This document shows positions 52,444-63,861 of a DNA stretch of 64,000 bases, piece after piece. Numbering within the stretch: the stretch's first letter is position 1; each line of letters starts with the position of its first letter. This stretch comes from Lawsonibacter faecis (GTDB lineage: Bacteria; Bacillota; Clostridia; Oscillospirales; Oscillospiraceae), in assembly GCF_014287675.1 (NCBI RefSeq), contig NZ_JACOPQ010000019.1, positions 6,149-70,148 on the forward strand. Direction: 5' to 3'. The translations under genes were made by a program, and so were the position numbers. Below the pieces are notes generated by a model that ran no database searches, was not told where the DNA came from, and was given only the letters and a program-made list of their open reading frames with translations.

Positions 52444-52734
52444 ATGACGGAGGAGCAATTCGACGCTGCGGTGGAACGCATGGGAGACGCATTGGAGAGG
52501 ACCGTGGAGGGCGCGGCGGATCAACTCGACAGGTCCTTAACGCGCGCCTGCCGCCACCGGCCGGTCCGCCTTGTGTGCAAGTCCGTCAGCCTTCTGACGG
52601 GCGTGGGGCTGGCCGCCGGCGCATTTCACCTCGCCGGGCGGGGAAGCCGCACCGCGGCAAGGGTGTGCCTAATCAGCGGCGGACTGGTCATCGGCGCCGG
52701 AATTTTGGAGTGGGCGCTTTTCAGAAAAAAATAA
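52444..52734 (+). CDS. Small membrane protein of unknown function
   Basis: A 96-residue protein. The first 45 residues are hydrophilic and helical (MTEEQFDAAVERMGDALERT). Two hydrophobic segments follow at about 46-62 and 72-90, with a basic RKK end. Start ATG 52444 after AAAAGGAGG. It lies between the TetR operator and the MFS gene, so it is probably part of the TetR-controlled unit. I do not recognise the family. Confidence 0.7.
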   Translation: MTEEQFDAAVERMGDALERTVEGAADQLDRSLTRACRHRPVRLVCKSVSLLTGVGLAAGAFHLAGRGSRTAARVCLISGGLVIGAGILEWALFRKK

Positions 52735-52789
52735 TCTTCAGCGTCTGTTTTAAAGCAGAAACTAGTTTATCAGTAAAAGGGGAACGACT

Positions 52790-54061
52790 ATGAAACCGGC
52801 CAAACTATTCAACCGCAACTTTACCATGATGATCATCGGACAGATTATCTCCCTCTTCGGCAATGCCATCCTCCGCTTCGCCCTGCCCCTCTACGTGCTG
52901 GACGCGACGGGAAACGCCGCGATTTTCGGCGGAATCCTGGCCCTGTCCATGATTCCCACCGTGCTGCTCTCCCCCATCGGCGGCGTGATTGCCGACCGCT
53001 TCCCCCGGCAGCGCATCATGTACGTGCTGGACTTCGCCACCGCCGCGCTGGTGGCGGCTTTCCTCCTGGTCTTCGGGGCGGGGGGCGGCGTGGCGGCCGT
53101 GGCGGTGATGATGATGCTCCTGTCGGTCATCCAGGCCTGCTACCAGCCCTCGGTCATGTCCGCCATTCCCCTGCTCTCCTCCGACGAGAACCTGATGGCC
53201 GCCAACGGCGTGGCCATGCAGGTGCAGGCGGTGTCCACGCTGCTGGGGCCCATCCTGGGCGGCATTCTCTACGCCCGGGTGGGTGTCTTCCCCATTCTGG
53301 CGGCCAGCGCGGTCTGCTTCTTCGCCTCCGCCATCCTGGAGCTGTTCATCCGCATCCCCTACGAGAAGCCCGGGCGCACCGGCGGGGCCGTCACCCAGAT
53401 TCGGTCCGACCTGGGCGACGCCCTCCACTTCCTCCGCCGCGAGAAGCCCCAGCTCTGGGGCTTCCTCTTCATCATGGCGGCGATCAACCTCTTTTTGTCC
53501 GCGCTTTTCATCGTGGGGCTGCCCTACCTCATCAAGACCTTCCTGGGCCTGTCCGCCGAGCTCTACAGCTACGCGGAGGCCGCGCTGGGCCTGGGCTCCA
53601 TCCTGGGCGGGCTGCTCTCCGTGGTCATGGCCAAGCGCATGGCCTTCCGGCAGTCCTATCTGCTGGTGGGCGTGACCGCCATCCTCATGCTGCCCATCGT
53701 GCTGGCGCTGGCGCTGGGGCTCGCCCCCCTCGCCACCTACGGCATCATCGTCGTGTGCGTGCTGGTGGGCATGGGTTGCTCGGCGCTGTTCAGCATCTTC
53801 GCCCAGACCTACCTCCAGCAGCAGACCCCCACCCCTCTGCTGGGAAAGGTGTCCTCCTTCGTCTCCGCCATCTGCGTGTGCGCCATGCCCCTGGGGCAGG
53901 CCATGTACGGCGTGCTCTTCGAGGCCGCCGGGAGCGGCGTCTGGATGGTGGTGGCCTTCGGCATGGCGGTGAGCCTGGCGCTTACCGCCGTCACCGGCCG
54001 GGCCCTGGGCCGCGCGGTGGACGCCTTCGGGACGGAGACCGGGGCCGGGGCGGAGGCGTAA
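52790..54061 (+). CDS. MFS transporter
   Basis: A 423-residue inner-membrane protein with about twelve hydrophobic helices. FGNAILRFALPLYVLDATG in helix 1 and GGVIADRFPRQRIMYVLD between helices 2 and 3 (the D-R-x-x-R-R-type loop) are typical of the Bcr/CflA and macrolide-efflux-like groups. Likely a drug or metabolite exporter under the TetR repressor upstream. Start ATG 52790 with AAAAGGGG. Confidence 0.88.
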   Translation: MKPAKLFNRNFTMMIIGQIISLFGNAILRFALPLYVLDATGNAAIFGGILALSMIPTVLLSPIGGVIADRFPRQRIMYVLDFATAALVAAFLLVFGAGGGVAAVAVMMMLLSVIQACYQPSVMSAIPLLSSDENLMAANGVAMQVQAVSTLLGPILGGILYARVGVFPILAASAVCFFASAILELFIRIPYEKPGRTGGAVTQIRSDLGDALHFLRREKPQLWGFLFIMAAINLFLSALFIVGLPYLIKTFLGLSAELYSYAEAALGLGSILGGLLSVVMAKRMAFRQSYLLVGVTAILMLPIVLALALGLAPLATYGIIVVCVLVGMGCSALFSIFAQTYLQQQTPTPLLGKVSSFVSAICVCAMPLGQAMYGVLFEAAGSGVWMVVAFGMAVSLALTAVTGRALGRAVDAFGTETGAGAEA

Positions 54062-54169
54062 CGGCCTGCCGGGCCGCCCCGGATGGTTTCAATTTGAAAA
54101 ATCATGTATAATTTGCCGCGAATGGGGCGATGCTATGCCTGGAAATCCATTTAGAGGAGGTTTCTTGGC

Positions 54170-54382
54170 ATGATCATGGATAAGATTGCCCTGATTCTGG
54201 CCATCATCGGCGGACTCAACTGGGGCAGCATCGGTATTTTCGGCTTCGACCTGGTGGCCTTCGCATTCGGTGGCTCCCAGAGCGCCGTCTCCCGGGTCAT
54301 CTACACCCTGGTGGGACTGGCCGCCATCTGGTGCATCTCCCTGCTCTTCCGTGAGCGGGATACCGTGGACGAAAAGACCTGA
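54170..54382 (+). CDS. DUF378 family small membrane protein
   Basis: A 70-residue protein with two hydrophobic helices. IGGLNWGSIGIFGFDLVAF and the following VSRVIYTLVGLAAIW are the DUF378 pattern. Function not known. Start ATG 54170, 9 bases after GAGGAGG; it is monocistronic with its own terminator. Confidence 0.88.
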   Translation: MIMDKIALILAIIGGLNWGSIGIFGFDLVAFAFGGSQSAVSRVIYTLVGLAAIWCISLLFRERDTVDEKT

Positions 54383-54391
54383 AACACGCGA

Positions 54392-54427
54392 AAAAGAACG
54401 TACTGCCGCGGCAGTACGTTCTTTTTT
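54392..54427. terminator. Bidirectional terminator between the DUF378 gene and the ABC permease gene
   Basis: AAAAGAACGTACTGCC and GGCAGTACGTTCTTTT around CG, followed by TT. A 17-bp palindromic stem with A- and T-runs serves both converging genes. Confidence 0.85.
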
Positions 54428-54428
54428 G

Positions 54429-55124
54429 TTAGTTCGACCGCTTCTCCAGCAGGAGGCAGGTCAGCAGGAAGCAGAGGACGGAGATGCCCGCACAGCACGG
54501 AATCACCGGGAGGATGCGCCCCTTTTCTGCCTGATCAAACCAAAACGCCGCCAGCGCGACGCCCGCCAGCGCGGCTGTTGTGCCGATCTCCATCGGCCGT
54601 GTTCTGGATACCGGCGCCCCGCCCGCCATCAGGGCGCTGAACGCCGCCACCCACAGGCAGACTGTCAGGCCAAGGAGCAGGGAGAGGCCGAAGGCGTCCC
54701 AGCCCAGCCAGGGCGCGGCCTTGTCAGGAGAGAAGACATCCAGTCCGTTCTCTTCGGCGAACGCAAGCATGACCCGGCTCCGCTCCACATAGAGCGCCGT
54801 CAGGCCCTGCCGCATCCCCTCCCCCACCGCCAAAAGGACGCCCCAGGCCAGCACCTTTCCACCGAGGCTCTGCCAGGCGGGGCGGCCCGCCGTCCGCTCC
54901 AGCACGCGGGCCGGGCCGGTGCTCCACCCGATAAAGCTGGCAGCGCAGTTCATAACAAAGATAACCTGGATGCCCATCCCGCACCAGACGCGGAATATGG
55001 CCTGACTTTCCAAAAGGGCCACCACCGGCATGCCGCATATGGCTATCAGGCCCCCGAGGAGGAATATCGCGGGCGAGCCTCCCTGCCGCAGCTCCCACTT
55101 GGCGCTCTTCAGCAGGCCCTTCAT
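54429..55124 (-). CDS. ABC transporter permease-like membrane protein
   Basis: A 231-residue protein with about six hydrophobic helices (about 18-38, 48-66, 88-103, 140-160, 180-195, 205-225). It overlaps the ABC ATPase gene by 4 bases and is the membrane partner by position. The sequence itself does not match a permease family I can name. Confidence 0.65.
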   Translation of the reverse strand: MKGLLKSAKWELRQGGSPAIFLLGGLIAICGMPVVALLESQAIFRVWCGMGIQVIFVMNCAASFIGWSTGPARVLERTAGRPAWQSLGGKVLAWGVLLAVGEGMRQGLTALYVERSRVMLAFAEENGLDVFSPDKAAPWLGWDAFGLSLLLGLTVCLWVAAFSALMAGGAPVSRTRPMEIGTTAALAGVALAAFWFDQAEKGRILPVIPCCAGISVLCFLLTCLLLEKRSN

Positions 55125-55831
55125 ACGCCCCCGCCCCCTTCAAACACCGCCATATAGTGCTCCTCCACCGATTGGCCGTATTGGGCGCGGATCTCCTCGG
55201 CGGAGGCCTGAAGACAGATTTTCCCCTCCCGCAGGAAGAGCACGTCGTCCAGAACGGGCTCAATATCGTGGACCAGATGTGTGGCCATGAGAATGGTCCG
55301 CTCCCCGTCCGGGAAGTCCAGCACCATGCGCAGGAGCCTGGCGCGCTCCACCGGGTCCACGCCGCCCAGCGGCTCGTCCAGCAGATAGAGCCGGGCGTCC
55401 CGCGACAGGAGGAGGGCCAGGTCCAGCCGCTCCGCCATCCCCTTGGGGAGCAGGGAGATCCGCTGCTCCCCGGGCACCGACAGCTCCTCGCACAGGGCGT
55501 CGGCCCGGGCGGGGTCAAAGTTGGGAAAGAGGTCGGCGTAATAGGAGACGCCCCGCTTCACCTTCAGCTCGCCCGGCAGAAGAATGTGGTCCGCCATATA
55601 GGCCACTTGGGGGCGGCGCTTCCTTGTAATCCGCTGCCCGTCCAGGAGGATGGTCCCCCCGGTGGGCCGCAGACCGCCGGAGAGAATCTTCAAAAGCGTG
55701 CTCTTCCCCGCGCCGTTGTGGCCCAAAAGGCCCACGATCCGTCCCGGCGACAGGGTAAAATCGCAGCCGGCAAGAACCCGGTTCTCGCCGAAGTCCTGAT
55801 AGACGCCTCTGACCTCCAGCCGCTCGCTCAC
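55121..55831 (-). CDS. ABC transporter ATP-binding protein (YtrB-like)
   Basis: A 236-residue ATPase. Walker A GLLGHNGAGKSTLLKIL is at about 34-50, and Walker B LYLLDEPLGGVD at about 153. The signature position reads LLPKGMAERLDLALLLSRD, with LPKGM instead of LSGGQ, as in some YtrB/antibiotic-response ABC proteins. With a GntR regulator upstream and a permease downstream it resembles the ytrAB operon, which responds to cell-wall antibiotics in Bacillus. Confidence 0.88.
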   Translation of the reverse strand: MSERLEVRGVYQDFGENRVLAGCDFTLSPGRIVGLLGHNGAGKSTLLKILSGGLRPTGGTILLDGQRITRKRRPQVAYMADHILLPGELKVKRGVSYYADLFPNFDPARADALCEELSVPGEQRISLLPKGMAERLDLALLLSRDARLYLLDEPLGGVDPVERARLLRMVLDFPDGERTILMATHLVHDIEPVLDDVLFLREGKICLQASAEEIRAQYGQSVEEHYMAVFEGGGGV

Positions 55832-56184
55832 TGCTCCCCCTCCTTTTCCAGCCGTGCGGCCGTCTCCGCCCGCGTGAAGCCCAGGGCCGCCATCCGGGCG
55901 AGGAACTCCTCGGTCAGCTCCGCCGCCAGGCGCTCCCGCAGGGCCGCGAGGCGGGCGGCGTCCTCGGTGACGAAGCTGCCCACTCCCCGGCGGGTCTCAA
56001 TAAGCCCCTCCCGCTCCAGCTCCGCGCAGGCGCGCTGCATGGTGTTGAGGTTGATGCCGTACCGTGCGGCCAGAGCCCGTACCGACTCCACCCGCTCGCC
56101 CGGCCTCAAACCGCCCGAGACAATGGCGCGCTTAATATGGTCCATCACCTGCAGATAGATGGGAGCGCTGGCGGAAAATCGCAC
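55828..56184 (-). CDS. GntR-family regulator (YtrA-like)
   Basis: A 118-residue regulator. The winged helix (SAPIYLQVMDHIKRAIVSG, then ESVRALAARYGINLNTMQRA) is followed by a short helical C-terminus, the YtrA subfamily form. Start GTG 56184, 8 bases after GAGG; an earlier frame start at 56223 lies inside the operator. It overlaps the ABC ATPase gene by 4 bases and probably represses its own operon. Confidence 0.85.
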   Translation of the reverse strand: MRFSASAPIYLQVMDHIKRAIVSGGLRPGERVESVRALAARYGINLNTMQRACAELEREGLIETRRGVGSFVTEDAARLAALRERLAAELTEEFLARMAALGFTRAETAARLEKEGEQ

Positions 56185-56201
56185 GGTGATCACCTCGCCC
56201 A

Positions 56202-56242
56202 GTGTACTAATATCATAATACACTGTATCACGCAGATGTCAA
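56202..56242 (-). promoter_or_regulatory. Promoter and operator of the GntR-ABC operon
   Basis: Minus strand TTGACA (56237-56242), 16 bases, TATTAT (56215-56220). GTGTA and TACAC arms (56202-56223) flank the start region as a dyad, a likely GntR site. Divergent from the csoR promoter. Confidence 0.65.
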
Positions 56243-56259
56243 GTGCAGTAAAATAATAC

Positions 56260-56312
56260 TTGACAGGTGGGAATTGCAGTTCTATACTAACACTACACCC
56301 CCGGGGGGTATT
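56260..56312 (+). promoter_or_regulatory. Promoter and CsoR-type operator of csoR-copA
   Basis: TTGACA (56260-56265), 17 bases, TATACT (56283-56288). The G-tract palindrome ACACCCCCGGGGGGTATT (about 56295-56312) just after it fits the operators of CsoR-like copper repressors. Confidence 0.8.
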
Positions 56313-56342
56313 ATCCACACTTGTGATACGGAGGGCACGCCC

Positions 56343-56606
56343 ATGATGGCCGACGAAAAGAAAGTTACCCGTCTTTTGAAGACCGCCAGGGGACAACTGG
56401 ACGGAATTCTCAAAATGGTGGAGGAGAACCGCTACTGCATTGATATCTCCCAGCAGATTATGGCCACCGAGGCCATATTGAACCGGGTGAACAAGGAGAT
56501 TTTGACCGCCCACCTCAAGCACTGCGTCCAGGAGGCCAAGACCGACGAGGAGCGGGCGCAAAAGGTGGATGAACTTGCTGATACTCTGGGAAGAATATTG
56601 AAGTAG
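56343..56606 (+). CDS. csoR: CsoR-family copper-sensing repressor
   Basis: An 87-residue all-helical repressor. The copper ligands are in NRYCIDISQQI (Cys) and HLKHCV (His and Cys), the C-H-C set of CsoR. It binds Cu(I) and releases the operator of the copper exporter. Start ATG 56343 with GGAGG 8 bases before it. The copA region follows 160 bases later on the same strand. RcnR/FrmR relatives differ in these residues, so copper is the likely metal. Confidence 0.9.
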   Translation: MMADEKKVTRLLKTARGQLDGILKMVEENRYCIDISQQIMATEAILNRVNKEILTAHLKHCVQEAKTDEERAQKVDELADTLGRILK

Positions 56607-56770
56607 CCCGGCGAGACCCGGAGCGGGGGCGCCCCCGCCCGGGGAAAGGGGCATCCGCCAGGCCGCAAGCCCCGCCCTGCGCGGCGCCCGCGAGGGGGAC
56701 GGGCGTCGTCTCCCGCCGGGGAATCCAACCCGCCTCTCCACTTTTCACGTATGCAAAGGAAGGTGTCCCC

Positions 56771-56983
56771 ATGAAGCAGAAATTCAACGTGACCGGCATG
56801 ACCTGCCCGGCCTGCTCCGCTCCCCGCGAAAGCGCCGCTTTCGCCGGGGGCCCCTCTTATTTTATCTGCCGGGGCGAAATGAATCCGCCCGGCATCAAGG
56901 TTTCCCAGTGGGAAACGCTTGGGACGCGCCCGAAGGCGCGGATGGGCGGAGCATACGAATCAGAAAGCGCGGTGTCCCCATGA
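56771..56983 (+). pseudogene. Truncated copA 5' copy 1 (70-codon ORF)
   Basis: Starts MKQKFNVTGMTCPACSA, the copA heavy-metal-binding motif (CxxC), and then reads through the inserted repeat as non-conserved sequence. Its TGA (56981-56983) overlaps the ATG at 56980 as ATGA. It retains the original GGAAGG ribosome-binding site. It could yield a 70-residue peptide with one metal motif and no fold beyond it. Confidence 0.75.
56821..56970 (-). repeat. Four-hairpin dispersed repeat, copA copy 1
   Basis: Minus strand: GCGCC-TTCG-GGCGCG, CCCAAGCG, GTTTCCC-ACT-GGGAAAC, CCTTGATGCC, GGGCGGATTCATTTCGCCC, GGCAGATAAAATAA and GCGAAAG-CGGCG-CTTTCGC. Linkers are the same as in the copies at 2764 and 2927, with stems changed but still paired. 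Confidence 0.75.
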
Positions 56984-57188
56984 AGCAGAAATTCAACGTG
57001 ACCGCCATGACCTGCCCGGCCTGCTCCGCTCCCCGCGAAAGCGCCGCTTTCGCCGGGGGCCCCTCTTATTTTATCTGCCGGGGCGAAATGAATTCGCCCG
57101 GCATCAAGGTTTCCCTGTGGGAAACGCTTGGGACGCGCCCGAAGGCACGGATGGGCGGAGCATACGAATCAGAAAGCGTGGTGTCCCC

Positions 57189-57192
<4 letters not shown>
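56980..57192 (+). pseudogene. Truncated copA 5' copy 2 (70-codon ORF)
   Basis: Same build as copy 1 (MKQKFNVTAMTCPACSA, one residue changed). It has no Shine-Dalgarno of its own and starts inside the ATGA overlap of copy 1. Its own TGA overlaps the ATG of full-length copA at 57189, again as ATGA. Confidence 0.75.
57030..57179 (-). repeat. Four-hairpin dispersed repeat, copA copy 2
   Basis: Second 150-base copy. Hairpin 2 is GTTTCCC-ACA-GGGAAAC and hairpin 1 has one G-to-A/T-type change in its arm; otherwise as the first. Confidence 0.75.
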
Positions 57193-59756
<2,564 letters not shown>

Positions 59757-59763
59757 GCTGAAC

Positions 59764-59800
59764 AAAAGGCGCGGCGGGGGTGTTCCCCGCCGCGCCTTTT
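59764..59800 (+). terminator. Terminator of csoR-copA
   Basis: AAAAGGCGCGGCGGGG and CCCCGCCGCGCCTTTT around GTGTT, a 16-bp stem with T-run. Confidence 0.85.
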
Positions 59801-59935
59801 GCCGTCATCCCGTGTCATTTTCCGGACTTGGTAACATCAGATTTCAATGATTTACCTGGTATTGTAAACGTATATTTTTTGCTGTTACCAACAAGATTTA
59901 TTCTGTCTTAAAAAGCAAGTTTTGTGACATTTGTC

Positions 59936-59964
59936 TTGATTTTTGCAAGGGTGTGTCGTATAGT
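59936..59964 (+). promoter_or_regulatory. Promoter of the SLH surface-protein gene
   Basis: TTGATT, 17 bases, TATAGT, within an AT-rich stretch (59801-59975) that holds no gene. Confidence 0.7.
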
Positions 59965-59977
59965 AAAATACAGGAAA

Positions 59978-60094
59978 ATAAGGCGTGCGGCGCTCTGAAA
60001 TCGGCGGCGCGTTTTTGTTTTCCGCAAACAGAAGGGATGAGCAAAGGGGTACCCCTTTGCTGCTTTTGACCCTGGGTCAAAAGACAAATCCCCT
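59978..60094 (+). promoter_or_regulatory. Structured leader of the SLH gene
   Basis: Three hairpins follow the promoter: GCGTGCGGCGC..GGCGGCGCG with TTTTTG after it (about 59981-60017, terminator-like), GCAAAGGGGTACCCCTTTGC (a 20-base perfect palindrome, about 60040-60059), and CTTTTGACCC-T-GGGTCAAAAG (about 60062-60082). The layout allows attenuation, but no known riboswitch consensus is recognised. Confidence 0.45.
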
Positions 60095-60113
60095 AAAATC
60101 TGGAGGGAATGAA

Positions 60114-63100
60114 ATGAATCGAGCAGGAAAACGGACACTCGCGCTGTTCCTGAGCCTGGCAATGGCATTCTCACTTGCCTGCCTCCCCGCCCAGGCCGCG
60201 CCTGTCATGGCGGACGCGGCCGGGAGTTGGGCCGCCGGCTCCATCGACCGCTGGGCGCAGCTCGGCATCGTGCAGGGCGACTCCGACGGGAACTTTAACC
60301 CCGCCAATCCCCTCTCCCGCAGCGAGCTGGCCACCATTCTGGTGAAGATGTTCGGCCTCACGGAGAAGGCGGAAAACACCTATTCCGACCTGAAGGGCGA
60401 CGAGTGGTACGCCGACGCCATTCTCAAGTGCACCGCCGCCGGGATTATGAAGGGCGACGGCGTCAGCTGCAACGCCACCGCGCAGATCAGCCGCCAGGAG
60501 ACCATGGTCATGCTTGGCCGGGCGGTGGGCGTCGTCCCCGCCGGGGAGCCGGACATGAGCCGTTTCACCGACGGCGCGGAGGTCGCCGACTGGGCCGCGG
60601 GCTATCTGGCCCCCCTGGCCGAGATGGGCATTCTCACCGGGGTTGGCGACGGCTCCGCAGCCCCCGCGGCCAATATTGACCGCGCATCCATGATGGCCCT
60701 GCTGGACAAGGCCGTGGTGGAGTATGTGAACGCCCCCGGCGAGGTGGCCGTGGACAACGCCAACGGCTTTGTGGTTGTGAACGTGGCCGCCGGGGAGGGC
60801 GAAGTGGTCCTCACCGGCACCGCGGCTGGCGTGGTCGTGGCCTCGGGCACCATTGGGGGCAAGGTGGTGGCGAAGGACCTGTCCGCCGGCACCGTGAAGG
60901 TGGACGGCGCCGCCGCCGTCTCCGTCGAGGGCGGGAGCACCGTCGGCACCGTGGCCGTCAGCGCCGCCGCCAGCGTGGAGATCGCCAAGTCCGCCAAGGC
61001 CGACGCGGTGGAGGTGACAGGCGCGGACGCCAGGCTGACCGTCGCCGGCACCGTGGGCAGCGTGGCGGTGGCGGAGAGCGCCGCCAACACGCAGGTGAAG
61101 GCTGAGGCCGGCGCGAATATTGCGTCCGTGGAGAACGCCGCCGAGGGCCTGACCGTCACCGGCAAGGGCAGCGTGGGCGCCGTCTCCACCACCGCCGAGG
61201 CGAAGGTATCCACCCCCAACACCGTGACCACCCACACCGAGACCAGGGTGGACGCACAGGGCAACACCGTCACCACCAAAACCGAGACCACCAACAACAG
61301 CAAGGGCGAGGCCGGCACCGTCAAGACCGAGACCACCACCACCAAGCCCGACGGCACCACCGATACCAAGACGGAGACGCAGAAGCCCGACAAGCCCTCC
61401 GGCGGCGGAAGCTATGTGCCCACCGTCTCCACCTGGGACGGCGCCAGCGCCGACACAGGCTGGTACAGCGAGAGCGCCGACGCCTTTACCCTGTCCACCG
61501 CGGCAGAGCTGGCCGGGCTGGCGAAGCTGGTCAACGAGGGGAAGGATTTTGCCGGGAAGGCGGTCACCCTGGGAATTGATATCGACCTGGGCGGACATGA
61601 GTGGACTCCCATCGGCCGATATATTAAGGCTTGGGGCGCTGTAGTCGAGGGCTATGAAGAGATATCGAAAGATTACGTCGGGTACGTGCATCCGTTTAGC
61701 GGCATCTTCGATGGCAATAACAAGACTATTTCAGGCCTGGAGGTAACTACACGCTCCTCATGTACTGACTCCATGCTGGATGGCTCTGCACTTTTTGGTG
61801 TAATTAGCGGCGCGACGATTAAAAATGTAACCATTTCCAATTGCGTCATTTCCTCTGATGACCGCTCTGCCGCCGTTGCGGGTTTTGTTATCGGCGGAAA
61901 GGCTGATTTTTCTAATATTCTGATCGACGGCGGTACAATTCTCAGTCATGACCCTTGCGACGACAACGAAAGCAGCCTCAACTATGATGGCAACGGTACA
62001 GACGATTGGAGTTCCTGGTCTACCGGAGGAATTGTCGCCCAAATTTATAATTATAGTACTTATAATTATAAGAATGTTAGCAACGCTGTCGTATCCTTTG
62101 AGAACTGCGAGGTTCGTGGGACCGCTATTACCGGCGATTATAATGTAGGCTCACTATGGGGCTCTATCACCGAGGCGGGAACCATTCCGGGCAATTTGCA
62201 GCAGCTCCCCGCTGCGGTGACGGTCTCCGACTGTAGCAGCTCTGCCGAAGTCCACTGCACGCAGGGCACAATCGGCGTTCTCGGGGGCTGGACTTACTGT
62301 GCCGGCGGCAATGTTGATGGTTTTGATTTTACCGGAACAGCTGCCAATCAGAATGGAGACTGGACGGTCTCTCTCTGCGGTGGAATGGGGGATGGTGGCG
62401 GATATACTGCCCTCAGCGTAGAAAACGCATCCGTATCTCCCCCGGACAACGCGGTGCTGAATCAGGCTCTTACCATTCCTGCGAACATTTCTTTTAAGGT
62501 CCCCGCCTCCTATACCTTCACCATCAATGCGGGAAAGGCACTCACTGTCAACGGAACATTCATCAATCGTGGCACAGTTATCGTCAATGATGCAAATGCC
62601 CTCTCATTCGTCCTTTCTGCGGGTGGAAACATTAAGCTGGGTGACAATATCACGGTTTCCGCGCCCATCGTCATAGCGCAGGATGCTGTCGTCGACGGTG
62701 CCGGATATACCATTACCGGAAAAGCGGACGGCGGTAATAATCGTCAGGGCGTGTTCCATCTGTTTAACGAGTCCGACACCCCCGTCGCACTCACGCTCAG
62801 GAATACGACAATTATCAATAAAAATGGAGTGGAGGGAAATAAGTGGTCCAACGCCTGCGGCATCAGCGTCAGAGCGTCAAATCAGTCCGTAACCCTTGAT
62901 CATGTAACCATCGATACTTCTCACTACTGTATTTTCGTCGGTGTTCCGGGCTTGGAAACTGAAGATATTAATCATGTCACGCTTACAATTAACGACTCTA
63001 ACCTCACCGGATATGCCGCAGTGTACTACCGTTCCAATACTACGGAAATTACTGACCCCGTTCTTACAGTGAGTGACAGCATGCTAATCGGCCGGGGATA

Positions 63101-63773
63101 CAATGGAGAAGGTAATGGTTTTAGTACCCTCGTATTTAATGGTACTAGGAATGCTCGTGTCGCAATTACCGACACCTATCTCTCTAATAGCTTTAATAAT
63201 GGTAATGCCGATGCCAACCAGGATATCATTCGCTTTAATGATTATTCTCCGTATGAGAAGAATGCTGTTGTGACGTTGACAGGTTGTACCCTTCAGACCA
63301 CCGAAAATGCTGTTGTGCCCAACGTGGTTAACTTCCGCTGCCTGGAAAACCTGAATATGGGCAACAAGGTTATCATAGACGATGCCACGAATACCTTGGG
63401 GCAGGACGGCAAACAGTTGATTCGTGTTATGCGCAATGGCGATGAGCTTGTCGCCACCGGTATTGATCTGGAAGATGTACTGGATCTGCGGGTATACAGC
63501 AGAGAAGCTTATAATCAGGACCCTGTCACCGGCGGTAAAATGATTTACAACGTTCTCAAGTCAGGCGATACAGTCATTCTTCCCGATGAATACACCATTC
63601 CGGCAAATACCACTGTCATAATTCCAGACGGCATCACTGTCAGCGGTACTGTTCAAGGAACCGACGCCACATCCCTGCTCGTTATCACTTCCGATAACGG
63701 GTACGGCAGCTTGAGCGCCGGAACCTATGAGTGGGTTAACGGGAACTGGACGGTAAGTACCGTCCAACCGTAG
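60114..63773 (+). CDS. SLH-domain surface protein with beta-helix region, mosaic composition
   Basis: A 1219-residue exported protein. The signal peptide (ALFLSLAMAFSLACLPAQA) is at about 10-28. Three SLH repeats for cell-wall anchoring are at about 30-80, 85-135 and 140-195 (for example WAQLGIVQGDSDGNFNP). A Val/Ala/Gly-rich repetitive region runs to about 365. A Thr/Lys/Glu-rich linker and KPDKPSGGGS end near 440. A long beta-helix-like part (FSGIFDGNNKTISGLEV; many short Ile/Val strands) continues to the C-terminus (GTYEWVNGNW). DNA up to about 61615 is GC-rich like the rest of the window, while 61620-63773 is clearly more AT-rich with TAT/AAT/ATT codons. Start ATG 60114 after GGAGG. Likely an adhesin or S-layer-associated protein; ligand unknown. 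Confidence 0.85.
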   Translation: MNRAGKRTLALFLSLAMAFSLACLPAQAAPVMADAAGSWAAGSIDRWAQLGIVQGDSDGNFNPANPLSRSELATILVKMFGLTEKAENTYSDLKGDEWYADAILKCTAAGIMKGDGVSCNATAQISRQETMVMLGRAVGVVPAGEPDMSRFTDGAEVADWAAGYLAPLAEMGILTGVGDGSAAPAANIDRASMMALLDKAVVEYVNAPGEVAVDNANGFVVVNVAAGEGEVVLTGTAAGVVVASGTIGGKVVAKDLSAGTVKVDGAAAVSVEGGSTVGTVAVSAAASVEIAKSAKADAVEVTGADARLTVAGTVGSVAVAESAANTQVKAEAGANIASVENAAEGLTVTGKGSVGAVSTTAEAKVSTPNTVTTHTETRVDAQGNTVTTKTETTNNSKGEAGTVKTETTTTKPDGTTDTKTETQKPDKPSGGGSYVPTVSTWDGASADTGWYSESADAFTLSTAAELAGLAKLVNEGKDFAGKAVTLGIDIDLGGHEWTPIGRYIKAWGAVVEGYEEISKDYVGYVHPFSGIFDGNNKTISGLEVTTRSSCTDSMLDGSALFGVISGATIKNVTISNCVISSDDRSAAVAGFVIGGKADFSNILIDGGTILSHDPCDDNESSLNYDGNGTDDWSSWSTGGIVAQIYNYSTYNYKNVSNAVVSFENCEVRGTAITGDYNVGSLWGSITEAGTIPGNLQQLPAAVTVSDCSSSAEVHCTQGTIGVLGGWTYCAGGNVDGFDFTGTAANQNGDWTVSLCGGMGDGGGYTALSVENASVSPPDNAVLNQALTIPANISFKVPASYTFTINAGKALTVNGTFINRGTVIVNDANALSFVLSAGGNIKLGDNITVSAPIVIAQDAVVDGAGYTITGKADGGNNRQGVFHLFNESDTPVALTLRNTTIINKNGVEGNKWSNACGISVRASNQSVTLDHVTIDTSHYCIFVGVPGLETEDINHVTLTINDSNLTGYAAVYYRSNTTEITDPVLTVSDSMLIGRGYNGEGNGFSTLVFNGTRNARVAITDTYLSNSFNNGNADANQDIIRFNDYSPYEKNAVVTLTGCTLQTTENAVVPNVVNFRCLENLNMGNKVIIDDATNTLGQDGKQLIRVMRNGDELVATGIDLEDVLDLRVYSREAYNQDPVTGGKMIYNVLKSGDTVILPDEYTIPANTTVIIPDGITVSGTVQGTDATSLLVITSDNGYGSLSAGTYEWVNGNWTVSTVQP

Positions 63774-63861
63774 CGGCACGCATTATAAAGCGCCGGGGCA
63801 ATGAACAGCCCCAAGTTATTCAGACAGCACAAAAAAGCGGCCCGTGAGTAGGCAAAGCAGA

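Noticed and set aside
56919..57188. N-terminal extension of CopA by 90 residues
   Set aside because: The extension is the inserted repeat read in frame; the conserved start MKQKFNVTGMTC at 57189 is the real one.
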